DNA of 63,650 nt from Bordetella sp. (GTDB lineage: Bacteria; Pseudomonadota; Alphaproteobacteria; Caulobacterales; Caulobacteraceae): positions 1 through 63,650 of the forward strand of contig JAFKFS010000025.1 of assembly GCA_017308115.1 (NCBI GenBank), read 5' to 3'. Below the pieces are notes generated by a model that worked only from the letters and a program-made list of their open reading frames with translations, made no database searches and was not told where the DNA came from. Below are positions 7,033 to 15,306 of this stretch, one piece after another. The position numbers and the translations under genes are program-made. Each line of letters begins with the position of its first letter. Position 1 is the stretch's first letter.

Positions 7033-8928
7033 ATGGCTGGCGGCGAAGCTTTGCAGACGACGGAATTCTCTACGGTTTCCTCGACGCCGCCGGAGGCCAA
7101 GCCTCAGCTGACGGTGGTCGGCGGCCTGAAGCTGGACCGCACGCGCGACGCCCTGCTGACCGATTTCGGCAAGAAGACCCTGGAAGACCGCTATCTGCTG
7201 CCGGGCGAGAGCTATCAGGACATGTTCGCCCGCGTCGCCACGGCCTACGCCGACGACGAGGCGGTCAATCCCGGGCACGCCCAGCGCGTCTACGACTACA
7301 TGTCCAGGCTGTGGTTCATGCCCGCCACGCCCGTCCTGTCGAACGGCGGCGCCGATCGCGGCCTGCCGATCTCCTGCTTCCTGAACGCGGTCAACGACAG
7401 CCTGGACGGCATCCAGAACGTCTGGAACGAGAACGTCTCCCTGGCCTCCAACGGCGGCGGCATCGGCACCTACTGGGGCGGCGTCCGCTCCATCGGCGAG
7501 AAGGTCAAGGGCGCGGGCCAGACCTCGGGCATCATCCCCTTCATCCGCGTGATGGATTCGCTGACCCTGGCGATTTCGCAAGGCTCTCTGCGTCGCGGCT
7601 CGGCCGCCGTCTACCTGGACATCCACCACCCGGAGATCGAGGAGTTCCTCGAGATCCGCAAGCCGTCGGGCGACTTCAACCGCCGCTCGCTGAACCTTCA
7701 CCACGGCATCAACATCACCGACGCCTTCATGGAGGCGGTCCGCGACGGCAAGTCGTTCGACCTGATCTCGCCCAAGAACGGCGAGGTCCGCAAAACCGTC
7801 GACGCCCGCAACCTGTGGACCAAGATCCTGGAAATCCGGATGCAGACGGGCGAGCCCTATCTGATCTTCTCGGACACGGTGAACCGGCAGATGCCGCAGC
7901 ACCAGAAGGACCTGGGCCTGTCGGTCAAGCAGTCCAACCTGTGCTCGGAAATCATGCTGCACACGGGCCTCGACCATAAGGGCGTCGAGCGCACCGCCGT
8001 CTGCTGCCTGTCGTCGGTCAACGCCGAGACCTTCCTGGAGTGGCGCGAGGAGCCCCGCTTCATCGAGGACATCATGCGCTTCCTCGACAATGTGCTCGAG
8101 GACTTCATCACCCGCGCCCCGTCGTCGATGGCCGCCGCCGTCTATTCGGCCCAGCGCGAGCGTTCGGTGGGCCTGGGCCTGATGGGCTTCCACTCCTTCC
8201 TGCAGTCGCAGGGCGTGGCCTTTGAGTCGGCCATGGCCAAGAGCTGGAACATGCGCCTGTTCAAGCACCTGCGCCGCGAGGCTGACAAGGCCAGCCGCAC
8301 CCTGGCCGAGGAGAAGGGCCCCTGCCCCGACGCCGCCGATCGCGGCGTGATGGAGCGCTTCAGCCACAAGCTGGCCATCGCCCCGACCGCCTCGATCTCG
8401 ATCATCTGCGGCGGGACCTCGGCGGGCATCGAGCCGATCCCGGCCAACATCTACACCCACAAGACCCTGTCGGGCTCCTTCGCGGTCAAGAACCCCTATC
8501 TGCAGAAACTGCTGGGCGAGAAGGGCATCGACACCGAGGCCGTCTGGTCGTCCATCCTGGAGCATGAAGGCTCGGTCCAGCATCTGGACGCCCTCAGCGA
8601 CGACGAGAAGGCCATCTACAAGACCGCCTTCGAACTGGACCAGCGCTGGGTCATCGAACTGGCCGCCGACCGCACCGGCGACATCTGCCAGGCGCAGTCG
8701 CTGAACCTGTTCATCCCCGGCGACGTCAACAAGTGGGACCTGCACATGCTGCACTGGTCGGCGTGGGAGCGGGGCCTGAAGTCCCTCTACTACCTGCGCT
8801 CCAAGTCGGTGCAGCGCGCCGCCTTCGCCGGCGCCGAGGACAAGAAGGAAGAAGAGATCGATCCGAACCAGCCGGATCTCTTCTCCATCGCCCGCACCGA
8901 CTACGACGAGTGCCTGGCCTGCCAGTAG
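7033..8928 (+). CDS. nrdA: Ribonucleoside-diphosphate reductase, alpha (catalytic) subunit
   Basis: 631 residues; reduces ribonucleoside diphosphates to deoxyribonucleotides with NrdB. Seen are the redox Cys in PISCF (Cys115), the thiyl Cys and its Glu in NLCSEI (Cys304, Glu306), the partner Cys at about 324, the radical-path tyrosine pair in SLYYLRSKS, and the C-terminal CLACQ thiol pair (Cys627, Cys630) that is re-reduced by thioredoxin or glutaredoxin. The catalytic barrel begins soon after residue 30, so the N-terminal ATP-cone found in E. coli NrdA is missing. I chose ATG 7033, preceded by a GGGACGA ribosome site; a TTG 21 bases upstream is less likely. Controlled by the NrdR boxes just upstream. 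Confidence 0.95.
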   Translation: MAGGEALQTTEFSTVSSTPPEAKPQLTVVGGLKLDRTRDALLTDFGKKTLEDRYLLPGESYQDMFARVATAYADDEAVNPGHAQRVYDYMSRLWFMPATPVLSNGGADRGLPISCFLNAVNDSLDGIQNVWNENVSLASNGGGIGTYWGGVRSIGEKVKGAGQTSGIIPFIRVMDSLTLAISQGSLRRGSAAVYLDIHHPEIEEFLEIRKPSGDFNRRSLNLHHGINITDAFMEAVRDGKSFDLISPKNGEVRKTVDARNLWTKILEIRMQTGEPYLIFSDTVNRQMPQHQKDLGLSVKQSNLCSEIMLHTGLDHKGVERTAVCCLSSVNAETFLEWREEPRFIEDIMRFLDNVLEDFITRAPSSMAAAVYSAQRERSVGLGLMGFHSFLQSQGVAFESAMAKSWNMRLFKHLRREADKASRTLAEEKGPCPDAADRGVMERFSHKLAIAPTASISIICGGTSAGIEPIPANIYTHKTLSGSFAVKNPYLQKLLGEKGIDTEAVWSSILEHEGSVQHLDALSDDEKAIYKTAFELDQRWVIELAADRTGDICQAQSLNLFIPGDVNKWDLHMLHWSAWERGLKSLYYLRSKSVQRAAFAGAEDKKEEEIDPNQPDLFSIARTDYDECLACQ

Positions 8929-8962
8929 GCCCAGCGCCCGCGCTCAACGTCATCGCCTTTGA

Positions 8963-8999
8963 GCCGCCCGGGGAACCCTCTCCGGGCGGCTTCGTTCGT
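8963..8999 (+). terminator. Intrinsic terminator after nrdA
   Basis: A 9-bp perfect stem (GCCGCCCGG at 8963-8971, CCGGGCGGC at 8982-8990) is followed by a T-rich stretch (TTCGTTCGTC), 35 bases after the nrdA stop. Confidence 0.75.
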
Positions 9000-9088
9000 C
9001 TGTCGAGGATTAAGGCGCAAAAGAGTCCGTTGCGGTTCCCTGGCGTTCGTGCACAGTGGAGGCGTTGACGGATCGGGAGGGACCGTTG

Positions 9089-9946
9089 ATGCGACGCTTG
9101 GCATGGGCAGGATGGATGATCGCGGCGGTCGCCCCGACGACCGCCTTCGCCATGCCGCAGGCCCTGATGGAGGGCCCGGTCGCCGCACGCGGCGGCGACG
9201 CCGTCCGGTTCGAGGACGCCGCCGCCCGGCTGGACAGCCGAATGCCCTTTTCAGCCGAGCCTGACGCGGCCTTCGGCGCCCCGGTGCAGATCAACGACGT
9301 CGTCCGGCTGAGCCCCGACGAGGGAGAACTGCGCCAGGAAGCCTGGTTCGCCGGCGACGGCTTCACCGACCGGCTGCGCATCGTCGCCACCGGGGAGCTG
9401 CGTCGGGCCGACGGCTCGCCCCTGCCGCCGCGCGCCCTCGACCCCGTCGCCCTCTCGGGCGAAAGCTATGACGTCTCCTACACGCGCGGCTGGACGGCGG
9501 CGAAGGGCCGCACGGCCTCGGGGCTGGAAGTCTCGCTGACGCCCCACGCCGGCTTCGGCGTCGGCAGCGACGGCCCCTCGGCCGAGGCGGGCGCCACCCT
9601 GCGCATCGGCGAGGGCCTGGACCGCCTAGCCCCCAACGGCGACGAGGCCTTCGGCGAGCGTCCGCGCTGGTATCTGTACGCGGCAGGCTCCAAGCGCGCG
9701 GTCGGCTACAACTTCGCTCGCACGCGCGACGGCGACTTCGCCCGCTCGGGCGTCAGCCAGGACGCGGGCGCCTATCTGGGCGACGCCTCCATCGGCGTGG
9801 CCTATCGCCGGGGCGCGATCCAGAGCTCCTTCGGCGTCGTCTATCGCGAGATCGAGGCCAAGGGCCTGCGCGGCTATCAAGGCATCAACACCGACGTGTC
9901 CGAAGGCCTGGTGGCCTTCCAGCTGACGATCCGCCCGCCGCGCTGA
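9089..9946 (+). CDS. Outer-membrane beta-barrel protein, LpxR (DUF2219)-like
   Basis: 285 residues with a signal peptide (RRLAWAGWMIAAVAPTTAFA, likely cleaved after AFA). The C-terminal half (RWYLYAAGSKRAVGYNF, then GDASIGVAYRRGAIQSSFGVV) resembles the last strands of the LpxR/DUF2219 lipid A deacylase family, and alternating hydrophobic residues suggest a barrel. I do not see the N-terminal LpxR active-site region clearly, so enzyme activity is not assured. I chose ATG 9089; an in-frame upstream extension of 11 residues has no signal-peptide sense. Transcribed alone; three tandem GGCGAGT units follow the stop. Confidence 0.55.
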   Translation: MRRLAWAGWMIAAVAPTTAFAMPQALMEGPVAARGGDAVRFEDAAARLDSRMPFSAEPDAAFGAPVQINDVVRLSPDEGELRQEAWFAGDGFTDRLRIVATGELRRADGSPLPPRALDPVALSGESYDVSYTRGWTAAKGRTASGLEVSLTPHAGFGVGSDGPSAEAGATLRIGEGLDRLAPNGDEAFGERPRWYLYAAGSKRAVGYNFARTRDGDFARSGVSQDAGAYLGDASIGVAYRRGAIQSSFGVVYREIEAKGLRGYQGINTDVSEGLVAFQLTIRPPR

Positions 9947-9967
9947 GGCGAGTGGCGAGTGGCGAGT
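9947..9967 (+). repeat. Three tandem copies of a 7-mer
   Basis: GGCGAGT is repeated three times in perfect tandem directly after the LpxR-like stop codon. It is noncoding and adjacent to the palindromic element at 9994. Short tandem repeats of this sort can vary in copy number. Confidence 0.8.
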
Positions 9968-9993
9968 TTTTGCCTCGGCGATCCCTTCCGCAA

Positions 9994-10206
9994 CCCTCTC
10001 CCGGCGGGAGAGGGCTTGAGCCTCCAAGAGCGAAGCGATTGGCTAAGGCGAAAGGGTGAGGGTTCGCGAGTGAAGTCGGCCGAAGGCCGTAGCTCGTCGT
10101 TGCGCGACGGCTGACGCCGACTGATGGGACAAGCCCCTCACCCTTTCGCGCAAGAACGATCGCCTACGGCTCTCGTGCGCTCAAGCCCTCTCCCATCGGG
10201 AGAGGG
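9994..10206. repeat. Long palindromic intergenic repeat, family 1 (copy A)
   Basis: 213 bp. Each end is itself a small palindrome (CCCTCTCCCGGCGGGAGAGGG at 9994-10014, CCCTCTCCCATCGGGAGAGGG at 10186-10206). The inner parts are also inverted copies of each other (GCGAAAGGGTGAGGG against CCCTCACCCTTTCGC, and GGGCTTGAGC against GCTCAAGCCC), so the whole can fold into one long imperfect hairpin. A close copy lies at 39743-39972 and a lone end at 37802-37822. No coding capacity. It fits a non-autonomous MITE/REP-like repeat located between genes. Confidence 0.85.
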
Positions 10207-10219
10207 GCTGCGCCTGCCC

Positions 10220-11995
10220 TTACTGCGTGCGAGCCACGCCCTCGCGGCGGCTGTCGGCCGCCCCGTCCCAGCGCCCGTCGCGCCACAGGCCGCCGTGCAG
10301 GCCCGAGGTCTCGGTCGTATTGGGCCGCAGCGCCACGCCGCGCGCCGCCATGCCGTCGCGCACCGCCCGGGGGAAGCCCTCCGTGTCGGCGCCGAAGCCG
10401 TCGCCCTTGGCCACCAGGTTCGGCAGATCGAACGCCTGCTGCAACGGCAGGCCCCAGGCCAGGGCGCCGATCAGGGCCTTGGCGTTGTAGGCCAGGATGG
10501 ACGAACCGCCGGGCGAGCCCAGCAGGCCGACCAGCCGCCCCTCGCGATCCAGGATCAGGGCCGGCGACATGGAGGAGCGCGGCCGCTTGCCCGCCGCCAC
10601 GGCGTTGGCGGCGGGGGCGCCGTCCGGCGTCGTCGGGACCATGGAGAAGTCGGTCAGCTGGTTGTTCAGGAAGAAGCCGCCCGCCATCCGGCCCGAGCCG
10701 AACAGGCTCTCGACCGTGGTGGTCATGCTGACGGCGTCGCCCCTGGCGTCCACCACGACCAGGTGCGAGGTGCCCGCGGGCTCGCGCGTGGCGTCCGCGC
10801 CGACGTTCGGCGCCCCCGCCGGAACGCCATAGGGCGCCGCCCCGCGAAGGGCGGGCGCCAGGGCCGCCCGCTCGGCGACATAGGCCGGGTCCAGCAGCCC
10901 CGCCACCGGCACGGAGACGAAGGCCGGATCGCCGAAATAGCGGTCGCGGTCGGCGTACATCAGACGCTGCAGCTGGCCGAAGGCGGCCCAGGCCTCGGGG
11001 CTGTCCGGCCCCTTGTCGATGTCCGGCGTCTGCTCGGCCATGGCCAGCAGCTCCAGGATGGAGGCGCCGCTGGACGGCGGCGGCGGCACGCAGATGGTGT
11101 AGACCTTATAGGGGCCGCACACGGCCTCGCGCACGACGGGGCGGTATCCGGCGATGTCGGCGGTCGTCAGGGCGCCGGGACGCGGCCCCTCATGCACCGC
11201 CGCGACGATGGCTTCGGCCAGCGGGCCGCTCTGCATCGCTCCGGCGCCCTGATGAGCGATGCGGCGCACGGTCTCGGCATAGGCCGGGTTCCGCAACACC
11301 TCGCCCGCCTGATAACGCGTCCCGTCCGGCTTGGTGAAATATTCGCCGGCCCAGCGGGTCTTCGCCTGCGGCGCGTCGCCGTTGATCATGCCCGCCAGGC
11401 GCGGGCTGACGACGAAGCCCTCGGCGGCCAGGCGCTCGGCGTCCTCGAACAAGGCTCCCCAGGGCAACTCGCCGTGGCGCTTCTGGGCCAGGGCCAGCAT
11501 GGGCACCACGCCGGGCGCCCCGGTCGAGCGCCCGCTCAGCACCGCATCGACGAAGGGCAGCGGCTTGCCGTTCTCATAGAAGAGTTCGGGCGTGGCGGAG
11601 GCCGGCGCCGTCTCGCGGCCGTCATAGACGGTGATCGTCCCGCTGGCGGCCTCATAGTGCATCATGAAGGCGCCGCCGCCCAGGCCCGAGGACTGCGGCT
11701 CGACCAGGCCCAGCACCGCCTGGACCGCCACGGCCGCGTCCACCGCCGAACCGCCGCGCGCCAGCACCCTCATCCCCGCCTCGACCGCCAGGGGATTGGC
11801 CGCCGACACGAACGGCCCCCGGGCGATCGCCGCCTGGGCCGCGACGGGAAGGGCCGCCGGCGCCGCCGCCTCGCCCTGAAGGGCGTCGGCCGTCGCCGCG
11901 CAACCGGACAGCAGCAGGGCCGCCAGGGCCGTCCCGGCCGCCAGAGACGAAATCCTGCGCGCAGAACGCAGATGAGAGAAGGAAAAGGCGCGCAC
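10220..11995 (-). CDS. ggt: Gamma-glutamyltransferase (glutathione hydrolase), lipoprotein form
   Basis: 591 residues. A signal sequence ends in a lipobox (LLLSGCAA, Cys near 32), so the protein is probably anchored to the membrane facing the periplasm. The proenzyme hallmarks are the N-terminal GGSAVDAAVA and SSGLGGGAFM region, the autocleavage/catalytic Thr in PAGTSHLVVVD, and downstream MTTTVESLFGSG, RPRSSMSPA and GSPGGSSI. The enzyme cuts itself into two subunits and hydrolyses or transfers the gamma-glutamyl group of glutathione, allowing its use as a sulphur and amino-acid source. Transcribed alone, converging on the palindromic repeat; its promoter should lie in 11996-12147. Confidence 0.95.
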   Translation of the reverse strand: MRAFSFSHLRSARRISSLAAGTALAALLLSGCAATADALQGEAAAPAALPVAAQAAIARGPFVSAANPLAVEAGMRVLARGGSAVDAAVAVQAVLGLVEPQSSGLGGGAFMMHYEAASGTITVYDGRETAPASATPELFYENGKPLPFVDAVLSGRSTGAPGVVPMLALAQKRHGELPWGALFEDAERLAAEGFVVSPRLAGMINGDAPQAKTRWAGEYFTKPDGTRYQAGEVLRNPAYAETVRRIAHQGAGAMQSGPLAEAIVAAVHEGPRPGALTTADIAGYRPVVREAVCGPYKVYTICVPPPPSSGASILELLAMAEQTPDIDKGPDSPEAWAAFGQLQRLMYADRDRYFGDPAFVSVPVAGLLDPAYVAERAALAPALRGAAPYGVPAGAPNVGADATREPAGTSHLVVVDARGDAVSMTTTVESLFGSGRMAGGFFLNNQLTDFSMVPTTPDGAPAANAVAAGKRPRSSMSPALILDREGRLVGLLGSPGGSSILAYNAKALIGALAWGLPLQQAFDLPNLVAKGDGFGADTEGFPRAVRDGMAARGVALRPNTTETSGLHGGLWRDGRWDGAADSRREGVARTQ

Positions 11996-12147
11996 CCGGG
12001 CACTCCAGCGTATTGCAGGGAGGCTTTATGCCTAAGCCCCCAGGCCCCCGAGGCCAACCCCGCATTTTCTCAAGATTTTCCGAGAAAACCTGCTTGCCAG
12101 CGCGAAAGCGACCCGCTAGATACCCGGCCCTGCCCGCAAGGCGGCAC

Positions 12148-12224
12148 GCACCCGTAGCTCAGCTGGATAGAGCACCAGACTACGAATCTGGGGGTCAGGA
12201 GTTCGAATCTCTTCGGGTGCGCCA
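12148..12224 (+). tRNA. tRNA-Arg (anticodon ACG)
   Basis: 77 bases including an encoded CCA. The acceptor arms GCACCCG and CGGGTGC pair fully, the D arm is GCTCAGCTGGATAGAGC, the anticodon stem is CCAGA/TCTGG around the loop CTACGAA, and the T arm carries GTTCGAATC. The anticodon is ACG, normally modified to ICG. It marks the left edge of the accessory block. Confidence 0.97.
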
Positions 12225-12839
12225 TCTTCCCAGACATCGCTGAAAACGCTGCGGATTCATCGTCCGCACAACCGTTTTTGAGATCGACGGCGCAAAGCGC
12301 CTATTGTTCGCGCGCATCTCCCTAGGATGCGCGATCAAGCGCTCCAACGGCGGGATGATCCGGCGGCGGCGGCTCGCGTTTCTTCAAGAGGCGCGACGGA
12401 CCTCATAGCCCAGCCGAGATGCGGCCTGCAGCGTGGATAGCCTCGGCAGGCCGGCGCCTGCACAGTCAACGCTTCAGGGCGATGGCGAAGGGCGTCGCCC
12501 ACGCCGCCGGCCCCTTGGCCCTTCTTGGAAGCCCAGGCTCCAAGCCAAGCCGCCCTGGCAGATGACGCGATGTCGGGACCACTTAACAGCGGCTCACCCG
12601 AACGCGATAGCCGCTGGGATTAAGAAAACCGACCACTTAGCGTGACCACCTAAGACCTGCTCAAAATGAGCGGAAACCACCTAAGATCTGCTCAATCAAA
12701 TTTCGAGCTCAGCAAGGCCTATGCACATCGCCGGCCCTGCCTGCACAATCGTATACCGGCAAGTGCCGCAAATAGAGTGCCGCCACAGTTCGCCATCCAT
12801 TTCGTGCTAGGGGGAACCACAGGGAACCTCGCAGGCTGC
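12225..12839. other. 615-bp noncoding region next to tRNA-Arg(ACG), with degenerate short repeats
   Basis: No convincing gene is visible. The composition becomes less GC-rich from about 12590. The right half holds four related short repeats (ACCACTTA at 12578 and 12632, ACCACCTAAG at 12645 and 12676); the last two belong to 20-bp direct repeats (12645-12664 and 12676-12695) that differ at one position and lie 31 bp apart. No integrase gene and no duplicated tRNA 3' end were found. Confidence 0.5.
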
Positions 12840-13997
12840 ATGACGCGCGAAGAACTTTACGAGCAGGTCTGGTCTCAACCGATGAGGACCTTAGCGGCTT
12901 CTATGGGGATATCCGACGTCGCCCTCGCCAAACGGTGCAAAGCCGCGAACGTCCCAGTTCCGCCACGGGGTTGGCGGGCTAAAAAGGAAGCTGGCAAGGC
13001 GATAAAAGTGGAGCCGCTCCCTCCGCTACCGTTCGCACTGGCGAATTACTTTCCGGCTTATGAGGACGTCCCCAAAGGTCGAAAAGTCGATCAATCGGAT
13101 GGAGAGAAAGTTGCCGCGCTTCCGGAGCGACCAGTCTTCCGGGATCTCGCGGAGGTTCAGGCCGAAATCCGCGCCGCCGTCAAATCCGTCAAGGCGCCCG
13201 CCGCGCTGACGACGCCGCACCCCATCGTCGCCCGGCTTCTCAGGCAGGACGCAGAGCGAAAACCTGCCTCCAGCTCCACCTATTCCTTCTCCACCTACGG
13301 AGGTCCTAAATTTTCTACGCCCGTGCAGCAGCGTCGATTGCGAGTCCTGTCTTGCATTCTCACGGAACTGGCCCGTCTCGGCTGCAAGGCCAGCGGCAGC
13401 ACCCATGCCGGGGAGCGCTTCAGCGTAAGTGTTGGCGGGTTCTGGACCTACATATTTCTCCATGTCGAGGTTGAACCCGCAACGTATTCTTCCAGGAGCC
13501 AGCGCAGCTCCAAGCGCGCCGCCCCCGAGAGGCTGCGGTTCGACATCGTCGATCACGACGATCGTACACCTGCGAAGAAAAGCTGGCGGGAAGACAAGGT
13601 CCCGCTCGACCAACAGATAACGGAGATAATCCACGGCTTGCTTCTTCAGGTCGAGGAAGACGCCCGAAAATGGGCGCTACTACGGTACAAATGGCGTTCC
13701 GAAGATCACGAACGTAGTGTCCGAGAGACTAAGCTGGCGGCGGAGAAGGCCGAAGCCGATCGCATTGCGAGAAAAGAAGCTGCCGCCGCCGCACGGATTG
13801 AAGCGCTAATCAGCGGGGCCGACGCGCTGGAGCGAGCCGCTCGGATCAGGCGCTATGTCGCTGCCGTCCGCGCATCATACTCAGGGGCTCAGGAAGCGCC
13901 GAGCGATCTGGATGACTGGACCTCGTGGGCTCTCGCCGAAGCCGATCGGATCGCCCCTGTCGTTAATCGGCGTTTTGTTGAGGATCTGAGCTTGTAG
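12840..13997 (+). CDS. Conserved hypothetical protein with N-terminal helix-turn-helix
   Basis: 385 residues. The opening MTREELYEQVWSQPM, followed by TLAASMGISDVALAKRCK, reads as a helix-turn-helix unit of a kind I recall from hypothetical proteins in islands and plasmids. It ends in PPRGWRAKKEAGK. A central region has a Ser-rich stretch, and about 290-350 is a charged coiled coil rich in Ala, Glu, Lys and Arg. No enzymatic motif is visible. I chose ATG 12840 because the in-frame sequence before it does not look coding. Its 3' end overlaps the convergent mcrC by 35 bases. Less GC-biased codon use than the core genes suggests horizontal origin. Role unknown; DNA binding is an inference. Confidence 0.65.
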   Translation: MTREELYEQVWSQPMRTLAASMGISDVALAKRCKAANVPVPPRGWRAKKEAGKAIKVEPLPPLPFALANYFPAYEDVPKGRKVDQSDGEKVAALPERPVFRDLAEVQAEIRAAVKSVKAPAALTTPHPIVARLLRQDAERKPASSSTYSFSTYGGPKFSTPVQQRRLRVLSCILTELARLGCKASGSTHAGERFSVSVGGFWTYIFLHVEVEPATYSSRSQRSSKRAAPERLRFDIVDHDDRTPAKKSWREDKVPLDQQITEIIHGLLLQVEEDARKWALLRYKWRSEDHERSVRETKLAAEKAEADRIARKEAAAAARIEALISGADALERAARIRRYVAAVRASYSGAQEAPSDLDDWTSWALAEADRIAPVVNRRFVEDLSL

Positions 13998-15306
13998 GGC
14001 GCTGGTGCGACGGCGGATCGCTTAATGGTCGGATAGTCGCGAGAGCACGGAGTTCCGCCTTGCAGTCCCCGTGCAGGCCGAGGGTGGCGCCTCGCAGAAG
14101 CCGTGCGGTGCCCGTGATCCGGTGGGTTCCGAACACGCCGACGGTCGATCCCAACTCGGCATGATGGGGATACAGCAGCAGCAGATCCGTACAGTCGTAG
14201 AGCTGACCGTAGGCGACCATCTGATAGATGTCGCTCTGGCTCACGCCTCGCTTGGGATCGTCCATCTGGCGTGCGACGCGCTTCCATTTGGTGTCGATGA
14301 TCAGTTCGACCACGCCTCTGCGCTTCACCAGGATGTCGGGTTTGGTCATGAAACGACCCGCGCCGGTCTCAGCCTCTTCGAGGCAGTACAGCCGGCCGCC
14401 CTGGGGATGCACGGTCAGGTCCGTACCCGCCAAGGTCTTCTTGAGCTGGCGCGCGACATAAGCCTCGAACAGGCGGCTCATGTCGAAGGTCAGGGAAAAT
14501 CCCTGTGTGACGCCGCTCGACGTGGTCTGGAACCGGTCGCCGAGCAGAAGGCGCGCCAGCTCGACCAGTTCACGCCAGCGGCTATTGGTACGATCCAGGA
14601 TCAGATTGTTCCAGGCCAGGGCGCTGGGCGGCACACTGCTGATGTCGGCATAGAAGAAAGCGAGTTCGCGCAGGCAGCGCTGGTTCTCAACGGACGTCGA
14701 GACCCGAACAAGACGCTCCACCGCCGCCTTCATGATCTGGTTCAGCACGATGTCGGGCGAAAGATCGTCGTAGCGACAGGCGAGCCGATCGGGTCGAGCG
14801 AGCAGGGTGGTGAACTGGCGCGTGATGTCCAGTTGGCCACGCACGGCCGTGAGATCGTCTTCATGCGCCAGATAACGGCGCGGCATGCCTTTGCGCACCT
14901 CATCAGCCAGCTTGCGCACGAACAGGCCGATCAGGATCTCAAGCATGGTTTCCTTCTGCCAGCTCAGCTCCGCCATGGCGCCGGCGGCGATGTCGAGGTC
15001 CAGGGCGACCCCCAGCATGTGGACCAGGCGCTGACGGATTTGGCCGTAACCTGAGGAGCTGTTCTCCCCAGGGACGTCGATCTTCGGCAGAATCTCCAGT
15101 GCGACGCCGTCGGCGGCCAGCACGCCGACAATTTGTCGAGCGCCCAAAGCTCGGCGACCATGTGTGAGAATTCGACCGCCATCCTTGCCGCCCAGCGGCG
15201 AGGCGCGGGCCACGGCCATCAGTCGGTCAGCTGCATCCGCCGGAATAGCGTCTTCGCCCTCCCCATAGGGAAGAGACCCCCACTCAAGGACCGTTCGGCG
15301 GATCAC
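13963..15306 (-). CDS. mcrC: McrC family nuclease subunit of a McrBC-type restriction system
   Basis: 447 residues. The N-terminal McrC domain (LEILPKIDV, YRYDDLSPD-like ACRYDDLSPDIVLNQ, and FEAYVARQL) is followed by a PD-(D/E)xK nuclease core. The acidic residue lies in TKPDILV and the DxK pair in IIDTKWKRV, about residues 330-352. In McrBC systems McrC binds the McrB GTPase ring and cleaves DNA after translocation. The GTG start at 15306 overlaps the mcrB stop (GTGA), so translation is coupled. The 18 codons further upstream that remain open lie inside mcrB and were not used. It is the last gene of the hsdM-hsdS-mcrB-mcrC array. Confidence 0.88.
   Translation of the reverse strand: MIRRTVLEWGSLPYGEGEDAIPADAADRLMAVARASPLGGKDGGRILTHGRRALGARQIVGVLAADGVALEILPKIDVPGENSSSGYGQIRQRLVHMLGVALDLDIAAGAMAELSWQKETMLEILIGLFVRKLADEVRKGMPRRYLAHEDDLTAVRGQLDITRQFTTLLARPDRLACRYDDLSPDIVLNQIMKAAVERLVRVSTSVENQRCLRELAFFYADISSVPPSALAWNNLILDRTNSRWRELVELARLLLGDRFQTTSSGVTQGFSLTFDMSRLFEAYVARQLKKTLAGTDLTVHPQGGRLYCLEEAETGAGRFMTKPDILVKRRGVVELIIDTKWKRVARQMDDPKRGVSQSDIYQMVAYGQLYDCTDLLLLYPHHAELGSTVGVFGTHRITGTARLLRGATLGLHGDCKAELRALATIRPLSDPPSHQRPTSSDPQQNAD

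Noticed and set aside
9994-10206. CRISPR array or phage fragment
   Set aside because: The sequence is an inverted, not direct, repeat and has no spacer pattern or coding genes.
12666-12839. Extending the HTH protein upstream to a 443-residue product
   Set aside because: The extra 58 residues run through the repeat region and show no protein character; the family-like start is MTREELYEQVW at 12840.
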